64,000 bases of DNA from the NCBI GenBank assembly GCA_949710005.1, contig OX453273.1, forward strand, positions 45,013,618 through 45,077,617, written 5' to 3'. How positions within the stretch are numbered: position 1 is the first letter of the stretch; every line of letters begins with the position of its first letter. Below are positions 15,101-28,200 of the stretch, one piece after another. The position numbers and the translations under genes were made by a program. The notes under the pieces are model-generated. The model had not been told where the DNA came from. It made no database searches and saw only the letters and a program-made list of their open reading frames with translations. The stretch is from Ricordea florida (lineage: Eukaryota; Cnidaria; Anthozoa; Corallimorpharia; Ricordeidae).

Positions 15101-17514
15101 CTCGCATTCTTCCACAGTCTTAAATACCTGAGCTTTCTTATCATCTTCCAAGATAGCTTTTTCCGTTTTCTTATTCTTTTTATTCCCTTTCCTCCTCACT
15201 TCACTTTTTTGCTTTCCCTTTTTATTCACATTTTGAGTCGGTGGTTTGTATTGCTGATCTTCCAGCGTGTGAGGATCCTTTTGAAATCCCGTTGATTCTT
15301 CTGTAGATGTGTCTTTCCCAGCCGTATTGTCTCTAATTTCAATCGCTAGCTTCTCAGCTGCAATCTCAGGAATAACTTGCTGAAAACATTTGTTTGAAGA
15401 TTTCTCGTTATTGATAAGTTCTCCTACTTCTTCCACAGTATCACCACCCTTTGTACCAACACTACAGATCTTGTTTTCACTGTCTTTTACAAACTTTCGC
15501 TGTAATCTGGCTGGAGTCTTGGTGAATGGAAATGGGGAATCCTTAGAGGCACGGTATGAAGAGTCGCCATTCGCGTTTTTTCTAGTGACCTCACTTTCTC
15601 CCACCCCCTCGGGAAACTCTCGGAGCTTTTCGGGGCTTTCGTCATCTTCGTTTCCCGATGACAGGCCGTGTACTTGAACAGCAGCATCACAGGTGTTAGC
15701 GTTACTCAAAATGGCAGATTCCAAGCTCAGTTGAGTTTGAATGGCTTTAGTCTGGTTCTGAGAGAAAATCTAGAATCACTTTACACACTGATTTCAATAC
15801 CTCAGCAACCTCAGAGTGAAATACTGATATCAACAAACCTCTACCTCCACCTGTTTCTTTTCCAACTCATTCTTCAAGGCTTCTGCTTCTGTACACACCT
15901 GAATGTGTTTTTCCTAAATACAAGTTGGGATATCATAAGAGTTAAAACACTAAAACAGTGAAAACTTAAAATGCTGTTTTATTATCAGAAACAGAAACTT
16001 AAACATTGCAAGTGCCTAATAACCACTGATTATGACTGTGGAGGAGAATTACAATAAATAGATAGTGGTAACTGGGAAATCACTGAAAAATGAGTTTAAC
16101 TTAATAACAACTTGCTACAATTTGGAGAACCTCTGATAAATTTTTGTGGTTCTTGGGATATACCAAAAAAAATAAAAAATACAAGAAACCATGTTTGACC
16201 ACAGATCAGTCATAGTGAAAGGAAGGGAGTTGAAACGGAGTTGAAAGTGCATGGATGCAGTGGACGAATATCAATTTGTTTGATAAATATTGTAGTCAAT
16301 AGCTTCTCAAAAGGAGATTTTAAAGGATAAATTCAGAATGCAAAACCGAGGAGTATTTCCGTCTAATCTCCCAACACATCAGGATGAGTAATCCCCTTTG
16401 ACTCTGGCATATGAATTGTATACTGGGGCCAATCCAATAAACTTTTACAAGTTAAAGTGCAGCTATTGTTTTAGAGTTTGAAAACAATTACTATACCTGT
16501 AAATTACACTTGTGTTTAAGTTGTATTGTATTGATCCCCGGTTTGAGAATTTAAGTGAGAACTAGTACAACAAAAGTTCACGAAGTTACACTTTTTAACC
16601 GCTTCGAGCTGTAACCAGACCATTTGAGGAATGTGAAAAATAAACTTATTAAAAACTACATCAAAAACAACAACAAGAAACAAAAACAAAAAACAAAAAC
16701 AGCATAAAGAGAAAAAACCAAAAACAGTAAAAGAATACTATACTGTTCCATCATTCCATTGTACTAGATGCTCACCTTCCAATTCTTTATCTCCTCTTGG
16801 AGCAAGTCCTCCCTTTCTTGTGCACTTTCCCTGCATTCACTGATTGCTGTAGCGAAATTAGCACTCAGTTTGTTCTCTAGGTCTTTCTTTTCACTTTGGT
16901 GTTGTAGTTTTTCATTCTGTGTGACAAATAACACCAGTATCTTATATATAGAGGATATTCCACGGTGGCGCGAAGATATGAATTTTATTTTCGAGTGGCA
17001 AAACAATATTTTACGAACGAGGGCAGTGAAATGTTTAGTTATTCAAAGACCGTGTCCGGATGGCCAACGTTTAGTCACATCGCAATTTAATTTTTGTTAA
17101 GTATACTTTTAAATGATTGCTTTGTAAATGTCAACGTACCTCAACAGCATTGCGTGCTGTGTGTAGCTGATTATTAGTGTTCGTCAACTCGCGAGTCAAT
17201 CGTTCCAAGTTCTCCTGCAAGGGGAAATTTAAAACGCTCGAACCTCATTTTTACATCAAATATGACAATCCTCAAATTCTGTTTATTATGTAAGATAAGC
17301 AAACCTGAAGACGAGATTCATGTTCCTTCAGTTTCTTGTTTGCTCGAATCTTCCCCAGAAGCTGATCGTTCTTGCAAAGAAGATCCAATTCCACTATGGA
17401 TCGTTTACATGTTAGTGTGTCTTGGTACACTTGTAGTTTAGATTTCTCGTATTCAGCTTCTAGGATTCTACACTCTGCTGTAAGCCAATCCTCCTGAAAC
17501 AAAGAGGCCGCCAT
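12161..17514 (-). CDS. Unrecognised coiled-coil protein, 7 coding exons, 749 aa
   Basis: Minus-strand exons are 17305-17514, 17140-17214, 16776-16916, 15851-15898, 14259-15757, 12598-12760 and 12161-12274. All have GT-AG junctions and phases that add up. The start is ATG at 17514 (MAASLFQEDW) and the stop TGA at 12161-12163. Residues 1-158 (exons 1-4) are rich in E, K, L and Q in heptad-like patterns (ENLERLTRELTNTNNQLHTA), predicting coiled coil. The 1.5-kb fifth exon encodes a long Ser/Glu/Lys-rich, probably disordered region with a basic patch (RRKGNKKNKKTEK). The C-terminus is basic and Ser-rich (GIPPSLSAFMRSFIAPKLKK). This make-up suggests a scaffold, chromatin or cytoskeletal protein, but I cannot name a family and assign no function. 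The first exon is head-to-head with the GH27 gene at 17692. Confidence 0.8.
12455..12535 (+). repeat. Fragment of the same repeat family as 13700-13850
   Basis: The run CTCCCTTTTATCTTACGG, followed by a stretch resembling TAACTTACTTCAATTTG and TTTGATTTACCCAATTTCTT, closely matches the sequence after the hammerhead-like motif at 13755-13830. It is an older partial copy without the ribozyme-like core, in the final intron of the coiled-coil gene. Confidence 0.45.
12920..12978 (+). repeat. TTA/ATT microsatellite
   Basis: A trinucleotide tract of ATT units with a few interruptions, in an intron. The open frame crossing it encodes only Ile/Tyr runs and is not a gene. Confidence 0.9.
13430..13860 (+). 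mobile_element. Penelope-like element 3' fragment (inferred)
   Basis: The stretch includes an imperfect direct repeat: AACTCATTCATCAAACGCGG at about 13530 and AACTCATTCATGCAACGTGG at about 13589, each followed by CAAGACTTCA. A hammerhead-like motif follows at 13720-13753. The last part is repeated at 12455 and, more distantly, at 33790. Tandem terminal repeats with hammerhead motifs are described for Penelope-like retroelements in invertebrates. No reverse transcriptase remains here, so the assignment is inference. Confidence 0.5.
13720..13753 (+). ncRNA. Hammerhead-ribozyme-like motif, minimal form
   Basis: The core reads CTGACGA (13723-13729), a short stem GGGC-TAAC-GCTC (13731-13742), GAAA (13743-13746), then CGTC (13747-13750). 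GCT before and AGC after the core can pair as stem I. This matches the conserved CUGANGA, GAAA and GUC boxes. Stem III would be only one or two base pairs, as in minimal hammerheads that work as dimers. One unpaired A follows CTGACGA, so activity is uncertain. Confidence 0.45.
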
Positions 17515-17691
17515 ATTTGACAGCTCCTTCAGACAGCGGTTCGCGGCGTAATTTCGAACTGACCTGTCGCTAGTTTTGATTGGTCCGGATATCTTAATTT
17601 CTAAACGCTGATTGGATAAACCGAATGGAAGCTAAGAGAGAAGTTAGCCGCTTGCATGCAAAATAATTGTTGCTTGCTGGCGCTCATCAAA
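17515..17691. promoter_or_regulatory. Bidirectional promoter region
   Basis: Only 177 bp separate the divergent start codons of the coiled-coil gene (17514, -) and the GH27 gene (17692, +). Two ATTGG sequences (inverted CCAAT boxes) lie at 17579-17583 and 17611-17615, with no TATA box seen. Both genes must be driven from this interval or have untranslated leaders overlapping the neighbour. Confidence 0.6.
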
Positions 17692-19771
17692 ATGGCTGGC
17701 GAGGAATATTTTCCAAGACAATGGACGCAATTGGTAGTGCTGTATTTCCTGATTCTTATTTTGCCAGCGGAATCTTTGGACAATGGTTTAGCTTTAACTC
17801 CACCAAGTAAGCTATATAAAAAGCATCAAAACCTTGTTTTGATGTGGTCAAATTCTTTTTAAAGGCCTCACAAATTCAAGAGCATTTGAACACAGCTGTG
17901 CCTCTGACAAACATTCGACCGAGTAATTTTGGGTTTACCTCGGTGTAAAAACTTGTGAAGTTTTTCTTTGCTATTTCACTATTATTTTCCTGATTTTTAT
18001 TGTTTTGTCTCCTTTGTTTTCTTTGTTTTACGTCACTCGTAAAGGTAACAGGTTTTTGCACCGAGGATGAGCCGTAATTTTGGTCAAGGTTTTGGAATGA
18101 TTTCCGCACAGGTCCCTACTTCATTATGCATGCTGTAGCCATACGTTTCATTCTGCAATAACAAGAAATGTTTACATGTGCATTACCTAAACAATTCATC
18201 TGCTGCATGCATAATGAAGTAGGGACCTGTGCGGAAATCTCTCCTGGAATAATTGTGTTCTTGACAATAGTTCATCGTAAGACTTTGTACTATAGAGCAC
18301 CCTGGGGAGTTCCTGTTGGTTTGATACGGATTTGTATTTGAAATTCAAGTTTTTTTCTGAACATGATGCATCAAAGGATACCGATTAATCCTCTCTGAAA
18401 AAGATCCATCGGTTCTTTTGATGAGTCCAAATGATCTTGGATAACAAATCCTGATCAGGATTACACGGAATAAACGTACGTACGCGAGTCATAGTTCTTT
18501 CCGGTTCGCAGGTTACTAATACCCAGCCACGTAATTTTTCCACGCCGATGAGAAATTTAGAGTCAAACTACTGAATGAGTGAAAAAATTTAATCAATCTG
18601 TGTAGGTTTGTGGATGCCTTGATAGCATGGATAAGTAATGGAATTAATTCATATTCATTCAGTATGCAAGAAAATTTGACAATTAATATGGTAATGGTTG
18701 GTTAGGTAATTTAATTTGGGTATTGCAGTTGTTAGTGTTTTTGACTTTTGATAAAGAGGTCAAGGTCTTAAACTACGTGATGGCACTGTCTTCTCCCTTT
18801 AGAGTAGAAACTACTTCACACCATTTCCTTCCACCCAGTTTTTGGATGGTATTTATAAGCTCCATTCAGTGATTCAACTCTGAAGATCGTGTGACACAAC
18901 TCAGTGGCTCCAGTAAAATTATTTGGAATTTGTTTTACACATCATCAAACTTCCAAGATCTAAACCTTTGTGGCTGGTTGTATTCATTGTCCCCCTGATT
19001 TTATGAACTTCTATCCAGAACTTTTGACTTTTCTTGAAGAGCTGGACTTTGATGGCAATGAATTTTTCTTGCTTGGTGACTTAAGTTCCAACATTACATC
19101 ACCTAGTGGCAAACATTTCAGTAAGAATATGAAGGATCTCACTCTAAAAGATCCATTAAAAAAAAAACTTACTCAAGTTATGGCCAGCTCCTCAACTACT
19201 ATTGACTTAATCTTTACAAGCACCCATCATCGAGTTACTAATTCTGGTATCCTGGAACTTTCACTCCATGTCCATTACTTGATGTTCTGCAACAGAATAT
19301 GATAAGTTTCCAAACCAACTCTGAAAGTCACAAGAATAAGTAGCTTAAAGACGTTTGATCCAGCTGCTTTTTGTAATGATCTGCATGCCATCCCCTGGGA
19401 TACTGTTAGCTTACTCGACAAGCCTGATTATGCTTGGTTTTGCATGGAAATATTCCTAAAAAGAAATCAGGAATAAGCTTGCTCCTCAGCGACCTGTAAG
19501 AGTTTGAGGCAGTCAGCCTCCATGGATGTCTTATGAAACTTACAATTGCTATCAGAAGATGAAATGCAGCACAGTGTAAAGCAGTTAAATCTAAAGCAGA
19601 GGATGACTGGAAGAATTATAAATTGTTGAAAAATAAGGTTACCTGTCTCATTGATGTTGCTTAACATGATCACCCTAATGATTTACTTGCTAATAGTTAC
19701 TAGGATCCTGTCAAAACCTGGTCTGCAGTCAGACAGCTTATCCCTTAACCCTTTCACTCCCAAGAGTGACT

Positions 19772-19816
<45 letters not shown>

Positions 19817-19885
19817 ATGGAGACCCCTTGGGAGTGAAAGGGTTAAAAACTATCTCCCTTAACCCTTTCACTCCCAAGAGTGACT

Positions 19886-19930
<45 letters not shown>

Positions 19931-21158
19931 ATGGAGACCCCTTGGGAGTGAAAGGGTTAAAAGGACAAAGAGTCTCTTCAAGAAATTGTGTTCAATGATC
20001 TCAAATTTACCCATAGTTCTAGTATTGCTGGCTGTTTTAACAAAATTTTTATTCAATGTATGGTCTAATTCAAGTCTTAGATCATTTTCATATTCAGCTG
20101 CCAAGTTATTCAATTTTCTTGACAACAAAACAAAGAACTCTTCATCAGGCAGGGTGTTTATTAGTAACTAATCACAATTCTAATCACATCATTCTAATCA
20201 CAGCTCCAAAGTAAATAAGTTTATCTTTTTGGATTCTATGGATAATAGCTAGAGTAGACTGTTTCCAGTTGGCTCCCAGTGTGTGCCGGTGTCCCTCAAG
20301 GGATCAAACTGGGTCCTGTATTCTTTTTGATAGTGATAAACAATCAGAAAGTGTCTTCGTTGCATTACTCAAACTGGAAATATGAAAATGACATCACAAT
20401 ATCAGAGATTGCACCAGCATGCGGGGTGTCAATCTTGCAGTCTGAGCTTGACAACATCAGCATGTGGCCTCTATAAACAACTTGGTTCTTAATTCTAAAA
20501 AAAGTTCATTTTCATATTTGAACGCAATGTAATCATTTTAAGTCCTTTTAAATTAATATCTATATTCATGTAAAATAATTTTGTAATTTGCTCATTTTTA
20601 AGCTCCATGATTTTGTTAAAAAAGCAGCCTTACCAGAGTTACTAATAAAGTATATTATTATTATGTAAACATTTTCATAGCCGCCTGGCAGAGGTCATTG
20701 CCTTAAAGAAGGGAGAAGAATACAGCACGACTATATCCTAGATCTGGACGTTTAAGTGCCCTTCGCCATTTTAAGATTGGCTGTCCTGTGCTTGAGAAGT
20801 GTATGTGCACCAAGACGTGTTCGCGCAATGGATCTTGTTGACGGAGACCTTGATATTGATAAACAACATGCCAGAATCAAATAATAATATTAGTGTACAT
20901 AGAAGTTTTTTTTTTTAGATAGTTTTTAGGTTGTTTTTTTTATAGCCTTTCATATTAGATTTGGAATTTATTGAGATTTTTAACCAAAAAAAAAAAATTA
21001 CATTGTCATTTCCCATGATTATAATTCATAGAACTGTTTAATTTTTATATATTAGTTTATGGTTTTTAAAGAAAATAAAGATTATATTTTTGTTTTATTC
21101 TGTTTTTTTTTATTTTATTATTATTGCTATTATTATTGTTATTATTATTATTGTTATT

Positions 21159-21196
<38 letters not shown>

Positions 21197-21299
21197 GAGA
21201 GATGTCAAACCGCACCACCCTGCCGTCCTTTGTACCAAAGTTGGCAAAGTATATCATTCCAAGGACTTGTACTCCTCTAGATTCTTATTCTCCTCTAGA

Positions 21300-21330
<31 letters not shown>

Positions 21331-24300
21331 AGTACTAGTGCAGATGCTGGGAGTAACCTTTCATTGTGTGTGTGTTTTTTTGCCTGAACATTACTTTGAA
21401 GATACCGGTATCTTGTATAACAATAGTGAATGGATACCATCAGTTTTAAACTTGAAACTTGTCCATTTTTTTTTTTGTTTGTTTACAGTGGGCTGGATGG
21501 CATGGGAAAGGTTTCGCTGCAATATAGACTGCAAAGAAGATCCAGAAAACTGCATCAGGTTAACAGGATTTGTCTTTTTGCTGGCTTCAATTGTGCCTTG
21601 ATTGTTTGAAAATGATAATGCATACATTATTTATGAGATATAATATGTCAGTTTGTTAGACCCCTTAAAAGGATGTGTTGGTTCCAATAATTCAAGTTCT
21701 ATTCAAATGGCTATTAGATCAAATGCTAGTTGCAGGGCTAAAAATTGGCGGTCGCACGGTCGCCAGTGGCGAGTTAACACTGACCAGGGCTACCAAAAGT
21801 TAAGGTTTGAACGCCCGATGTGTGACTATGCTACAGAATTTCGAAAAGTTGCAATGTAAATAATGCAAAGTACAAAGTTAAAAATAAAACTCAATATGTA
21901 GTTTAATTGGACTAGCTTTCTCTTGGTTTCTTTGCCTGGACTCTAAAATCATCCATTTTAGTGTATTTTTTAGTTCTGAAGTGGAAATTCCGAGCCGGTT
22001 TAACAAAGATTTCTCTAGCAATTCACCTTCGCAACGTATAGACGCCATTTTGATTTTCTGATTGCCATGTGACTGTGAAAAAAAAATCGTGGGCTACTTA
22101 ATTTTGGGATGGCCACCAAGCACTGGAGTTAATTTTTAGCCCTGTAGTTGAGGAAGGTTTGTTAGTAAAAAAGCAACATTTAAACCATATATTTTTGTTT
22201 CATTTTTGAATAAGCATTCGCTTCTTATTTTCATTTCTGACTTAGTGAGAAATTGTTTGTCCAAATGGCTGATCGAATGGTTGAAGATGGTTACAAGAAA
22301 GCTGGATATGAGTTTGTGTGTATTGATGTAAGTGATTGAATATTATCCTAAAATTAATATTAGCTGTTTGAAACACAACATTAAATGTGGTCCTGTTTGG
22401 TCAAATGTTGGTCAGGCTAAAGAAGCAAATCTTTACTGGCGCCATAAATTCAAATAAATCTACGTATACAGTCATGTATCTTCACCTTGCATTTGATAGG
22501 ACTGCTGGTCATCACATAACCGCACATTAGAAGGTGACCTTCAGCCAGATCCTGAGAGATTTCCTAATGGAATGAAATACCTTGCAGATTATGTAAGTTT
22601 TGACAGTGATATTAAGGCAAGCAAGGTAAAACAATAATTGTTAGTTGCATGTCTCAAATTAGTTTAATATATAAACTACAGTGTTTTATGTGAACTTTCT
22701 TCACTGAGGAATATCATATCTAAACACACATAACAGTATGATAATGATATGTTTCAATACAATAAGTTCAGGCTTTTACACAGGCTTTTTGTTTTCGGAC
22801 AGTGACAGTAGGTCAGAGTGGTAACAGGTTAGAGTAGAACCTTGCATTTGTTATGCATTTAAGTTGTGTGTTAATGTTTTGCATTGTTAATAATGATTCT
22901 TAGTGGCTTTGTAAAACAACTTTTTGGTATTTTTTTGCTGCATTCGATTTAGATTATAGTCATGGAGAGTTCTTTTCATGTTATGTACAAATATGTTACA
23001 AATGTTATGTATGAGAGATGTCAAACCGCACCACCCTGCCGTCCTTTGTACCAAAGTTGGCAAAGTATATCATTCCAAGGACAAAAAAGGACACAAAAAA
23101 TAATTTTTTGTTTTATGTGGATATCTGTTGTTTATTTAATAAATGAACAGAGTTATACCAGGATGCTTGGAGATATGAATTTTCTCTTCTTATGTTTGTA
23201 TCATTATTTCACTTTTTCTCTCTGGTTACTCCTGGAATATCAATTTGAACACTCATATGTAGAGAAAGTTCATATCTCTGTGCACCCATGCATTTTTCCA
23301 ATTTAAAATTGACAATTAACTGTCATTTGACTTTACATTCTCCAGATACATTCAAAAGGACTTAAGTTTGGACTGTATGCAGGTACGATATGTAAGAAAG
23401 GCTCAGTCCTTCCTCTTGTTAAAAATAGTCATGACTGGACTAGCCATGTTATAACAAATATTCACATTTTGTGTTGCAGATTATGGCACATACACCTGTG
23501 AACGTTACCCAGGGAGTATAGATCATATTGCGCAAGACATGCAGGTATATTTTCTTTTCAAGATGTCTTACTTAGTAATATTTGGTTACAATCAAAACTA
23601 GTTATTGTAAGTTTCTTAAATTGGCTGCGAGAAAAATGAAAATACAATTTGCATTTGTGTTGTTCAGAAGCTTGGAATATCAATATCATTTGTGCTTTAT
23701 TAAACTATGATAGTGCCATTCAAAATGGGTATAAATAGAACCATACAGATAAAACCACTTCACCTCTGAAGAAGACACTAGACAGGATTGTCAAAAATTG
23801 TCAGTTAATTGTAACTACTGCATTTACTTCTCAAAATAAATGCCATGGCGCTTATTAAGTTTTTGCATCTCATATGCGGAGCTTATTCGAGCGTGGTGCT
23901 TTATTGAGGGTGGCGCTTATTGAGAAACCAAATCAGAAAAAAAGTGATTTTCTTTTTTTTTTCTAACCTCATTCAGAATGCAAATTGAACAGTAACTAAA
24001 TATATAAATATATTTTGCTATTTTTTATGTATCATGTGGCATATTTTGACAGTTGTTCTTCTTTGTATTTCATTTCAATTTTGCTGTGTCCTTGGGCTTG
24101 TTTTGCTGGCAAAGTACACAACTATCATTGCAGAACTATGTATTGTAAGAATCCTGGAAAACGAATTGAATGGGAAAATGGTGAAATGTAATCACTTTGA
24201 ACTAAGGAAAATTGGTTTTGATGAGGAGAGATATCCATTGCTTTGTTAGTCTTGCATTTTTGACCTTGTCGTGTTATTGCAAAATTTTGTCAGGAAGCGC

Positions 24301-25181
24301 TGCATTGTGAGTGCCTCACTTATTCAAGGGTGGCGCTTATTAACTTTTTTGCCTTGAATGAAGTGGTAACCAGCATAGCATCGTACAGTGTCTGATTGCA
24401 GTGGTTTGCTCCTTTATGTTGAAAAAAATTACAAGTTTTACAGAAAATGAGCTGAAGACCACTTGAAGGGTCCAGGGTCTTGCATTCTCATCAGTCGTCA
24501 AAGTCAACTGAAATAACACATTTTAATACTTGGTTTATACAGAGTGGTTGTTCACAAAAACAGGATTCAGAAATTATACTTACAATCATGCATTCTCTAA
24601 AAGTCTTCTAATACAAGTACAGCATGAACTGTGTTCTTTTCAATTAAACAGCAAAGTGAACTGATCTATGTATTTGCAAAATGATCATTTAAAGATTGTG
24701 TGAACTACATTCGTATTGGCTGTTTATTTCAGAGTGGGCTTTGCGCCAGAAAATAATTAAGGAAGTAAATTTGACAAACGCAGGGGGAGCAGGGTTGGTG
24801 CAGTAGTGAGAACACTTACCTTCCACCAGTGTGGCCTGGGTTCGATTCCCAGCCCCAGCATCATATGTGGACTGAGTTTGTTGGTTCTCTTCTCTGCTCC
24901 GACAGGTTTTTCTTTGGGTACTCCAATTTCCCCCTTCCACAAGAACCAACATTTCATTAGATTTGATTTGATTTAATATGATTTGATTTTAATTCATTTA
25001 TTCTTTACAGTGTCCCCAATAAGTACATCAGTGACACTCAAATAAAGTTCATTATTATTATTGTTGTTATTATTGTAGGTAATAGCATGACTTCTAGTGG
25101 TATTTGGCAATAATAGCGCGAGTAATATTTCAAAATTGCCCAAAATACCACGAGCCGTGAAGCGGCAAGTGGTATTTGGGG

Positions 25182-25218
<37 letters not shown>

Positions 25219-28200
25219 ACCACGTACAGGTCATGCTATTATTTGTTTATCTTAGAAGCTAAGAAATATATCATTTAATTATGTTTTATTATTCAGCTTT
25301 TTGCAGACTGGGGTGTGGACTATGTTAAAGTGGATGGGTGTTTTGCCGACCCATTGACATTTGATGAGGCCTACCCAACCATCACACAGGCTTTAAATAC
25401 TTCTGGAAGACACATTGTGTTCTCCTGCAGTTGGCCTGCCTATCAGGTCTGGGGAGGGATGAAGGTATTTCACTGCAGTTTTCTTTCATCTTCGCTGAAT
25501 CGGTATATTTCTTTCAGCCTCAAAAAATGAAAATAATTTTTTGTGCATTATAATACATAAAAATTATTAGTTATCTTTTGCTACAATTTCAAAGGTCTGT
25601 CTCCAGAAGAGAACCAGTAAAACGTAGGTCGCACTTCAAGTTCCAGAGGCCTTAACCTTAAGGAATTTCTTAACAGATGAATAAAATATGAAAATCTATA
25701 TTTCTTACTGCTTGTTGTGTACTAGAAACATTTTTCTCTGTTTGTTAAAACCTAAAAAACTCACACCAGTCCCTTGTTTCCGAGCGATGCCTGCAAGATT
25801 TTGTACTTCAGGAATTCTGAAGGGGAAGAGATAGGGGTTAATAAACAGAATCCTGGGAACATACATGTAATGCATTTTGGGTAGCAAAGGACATTAGAAT
25901 ATGGATGCTGTCTGTAACTAGGTATGGATATTTTATGGAATCACCTGTTAATGATTTGGCTGAAGAATAATTAAGTTTCACGTATTTTCACATTTCACAT
26001 TTTCACATGCTTTTAATTTTATGTCCTGTTTTTTCTATCTCTTTTATGTAGCCTGATTATCAACTTATAGCAAAGCACTGTAATCTGTGGCGTAACTATA
26101 ATGATATTGAGGTGTGGATAACATTTGTTGTTGTTACTGGCAAATAAGGAATCATTTTACTAGCATTAATCTGTAATTAGCACTTTTATGTGAACTGCAA
26201 GTTTAAGAACATAGAACAGAAATATTATTGGTGGAAGCATGACAAAACCTCCACTCATCCATTGAAAAGTTGAGGATGAGGAAAGGGAGGTCTTACAACA
26301 AGGCAGAAACTATTTCAACAAGACCACTAGATCCCCTGGGGGCAAGGGCATGAATTTGGAATAATCCGGGAAGTCATTACATGTACTTGTAGTAGTTAGA
26401 GTACTACATTCTTCTCTTGCATTTAGTTTGTGTTCCTTTGCTTAGTGATAGGAGAAATAATCATTGATCTGTGTTAATTACTTGTTGTAGGACTCATTTG
26501 TTAGTTTATCAAGGATTATTGACTGGTATGGTGACCATCAAGATGAGATGATTCCCGTTGCTGGACCAGGAAACTGGAATGATCCTGACCAGGTATCGTT
26601 CGTGAATATTCAGAAGCTAGTTGCATAAAACTTATAAAACACATAGTGGTTCTCTAAACAACTGCCCAACTGAATAAGGGCCAAATATTTGTCTCTTATT
26701 TAGCTCTTTATGGTTCTTTGGAAGACTGACAACATTCAAAAACATTTTGGCAAACTATTTCCCATGCTTGAAAACAATTGATACACCCTGAGTTGATAAC
26801 AAATTTCTGGTAAACGGGGCAAGCTTTTCTCAAAAAATTGCAGTGCCTCATAAGCAAATAACAAGGGTATTATGTACTATTTATTAACCAAGAGTGAGGT
26901 CATGACAGGGAAATCTTGGATCAAGGCCTTGATGTATTGACCGAGTGATAGTGAGGTCAGTATGTCAAGGCCAAGGTCAGAGATTTCCTTGCAATAACTG
27001 AAGGGATGAGGTTAATAAGGTATTTATTATATGGCCCTTTTTAGCACTGGAAAAGAAAAACCAAATAGGTTTTCATTATCCGCTTGCGCACGCAAGAGTT
27101 TATTATTTTAAGGTCATGTTCACTGAACCAAAACACACCTGACCATGCAATCAAAACCAGAAGTGACAGAAGAAACAGTTTCTTTGAAAATGAGACAACT
27201 TTAGTCTATATTGAAAAGAACGTTTTTGAAACTTTTCATAATGCCCGGTTATTACAAGAAAATCGTGCCTGCTCAGCAGCCAATCAGAGCGCACATACTA
27301 TTGTAGCCATATAATAAATGTCTTTTAAATGGCACTATCAATGACACTAGCAATTTTATGGTTTAATTATTGTTAAATATTAAGATGCCATGAGAAGTAA
27401 TCTTTCTTGGGGAGTGGTGCACACTTTTCTCCCTTACTTTTCAGTTTAGCATCAGTAACCTGTCATTCCCAAGACCTTAGAAGCACTCACTCAGGATTTT
27501 TCCCCGCATTTCCTTTATTTCTTTTTTTTTTTACAATACCTTTGTTATTACATTACACCAAAATAATACAATAAAACCTACAACGGAGCCATTTACGCGA
27601 CCTATAGTACTAGACAGGTTCTTTATCCTACTTACTATAAAGTATCGATTTTTGACAATGTTTAAAGGAAATTTACATTCTTAACAGTAAGACATATTTT
27701 CCAAATAGCATGTCCTTTAATTAATCTGGTATGCCTCGGGCCATACTCAAGACCTAGGGCACAGTTTTTTCCCATACGGACCTCTCGCCCGGTAAATAAC
27801 ATATATTTATTTTCTGTTATGAATAACGCACTAGTGTCAGTGATAAAATTATTGACTCACAGGAGTAACGACCTTTGTTTGCATATTTTGTGCAGCTATT
27901 GATTGGTGATTTTGGTCTGAGTTATGAACAGTCCAGGACACAGTTTGCCATTTGGGCAATTTTGGCTGCAGTAAGTTAACAACATATTTCTCATCCCGTT
28001 AGCATGATATCAAAGTGGTCAGTCAGTGAGTCAGTTGGTCAGTGTGTCTGACTGTAAGTTAGTCAGTCAGTCAGCCAATCAATTTGTCAGTCGATTGCAA
28101 TTTTATCCTTCTGCTCTTGTAGTTTAGTTGATAGAGCTACAATCACTGTAGGGAGTCATGGGTTTGATAGTTGAACCGTGGGGTGATGTCGGCGAGCCGC

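Larger units (their letters stand above)
18940..20480 (+). mobile_element. Decayed LINE-type retrotransposon (endonuclease and reverse transcriptase pieces)
   Basis: A frame at 18970-19302 contains [20 protein letters not shown] and [20 protein letters not shown], which fit the apurinic-type endonuclease of non-LTR retrotransposons (LLGDLN and STLIDLI motifs). At 20279-20476, [18 protein letters not shown] and [12 protein letters not shown] match the RT core with GVPQG intact, the catalytic YVDD box being degenerate. Stops and frame breaks separate the pieces, and two MITE copies are inserted between them. An intronic fossil in the same orientation as the host gene. Confidence 0.75.

Noticed and set aside
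14847-15961. Plus-strand frames across the large exon of the coiled-coil gene
   Set aside because: Antisense shadows of a spliced minus-strand gene whose exon junctions all agree.
21066-21332. Poly-Asn, poly-Ile and poly-Leu open frames
   Set aside because: They are translations of an ATT/TTA microsatellite.
24780-24860. Possible tRNA genes at 24787, 34720, 54050 and 54836
   Set aside because: A and B boxes are present but no full cloverleaf or anticodon arm can be drawn, and bodies are shared between copies, so they are SINE heads.
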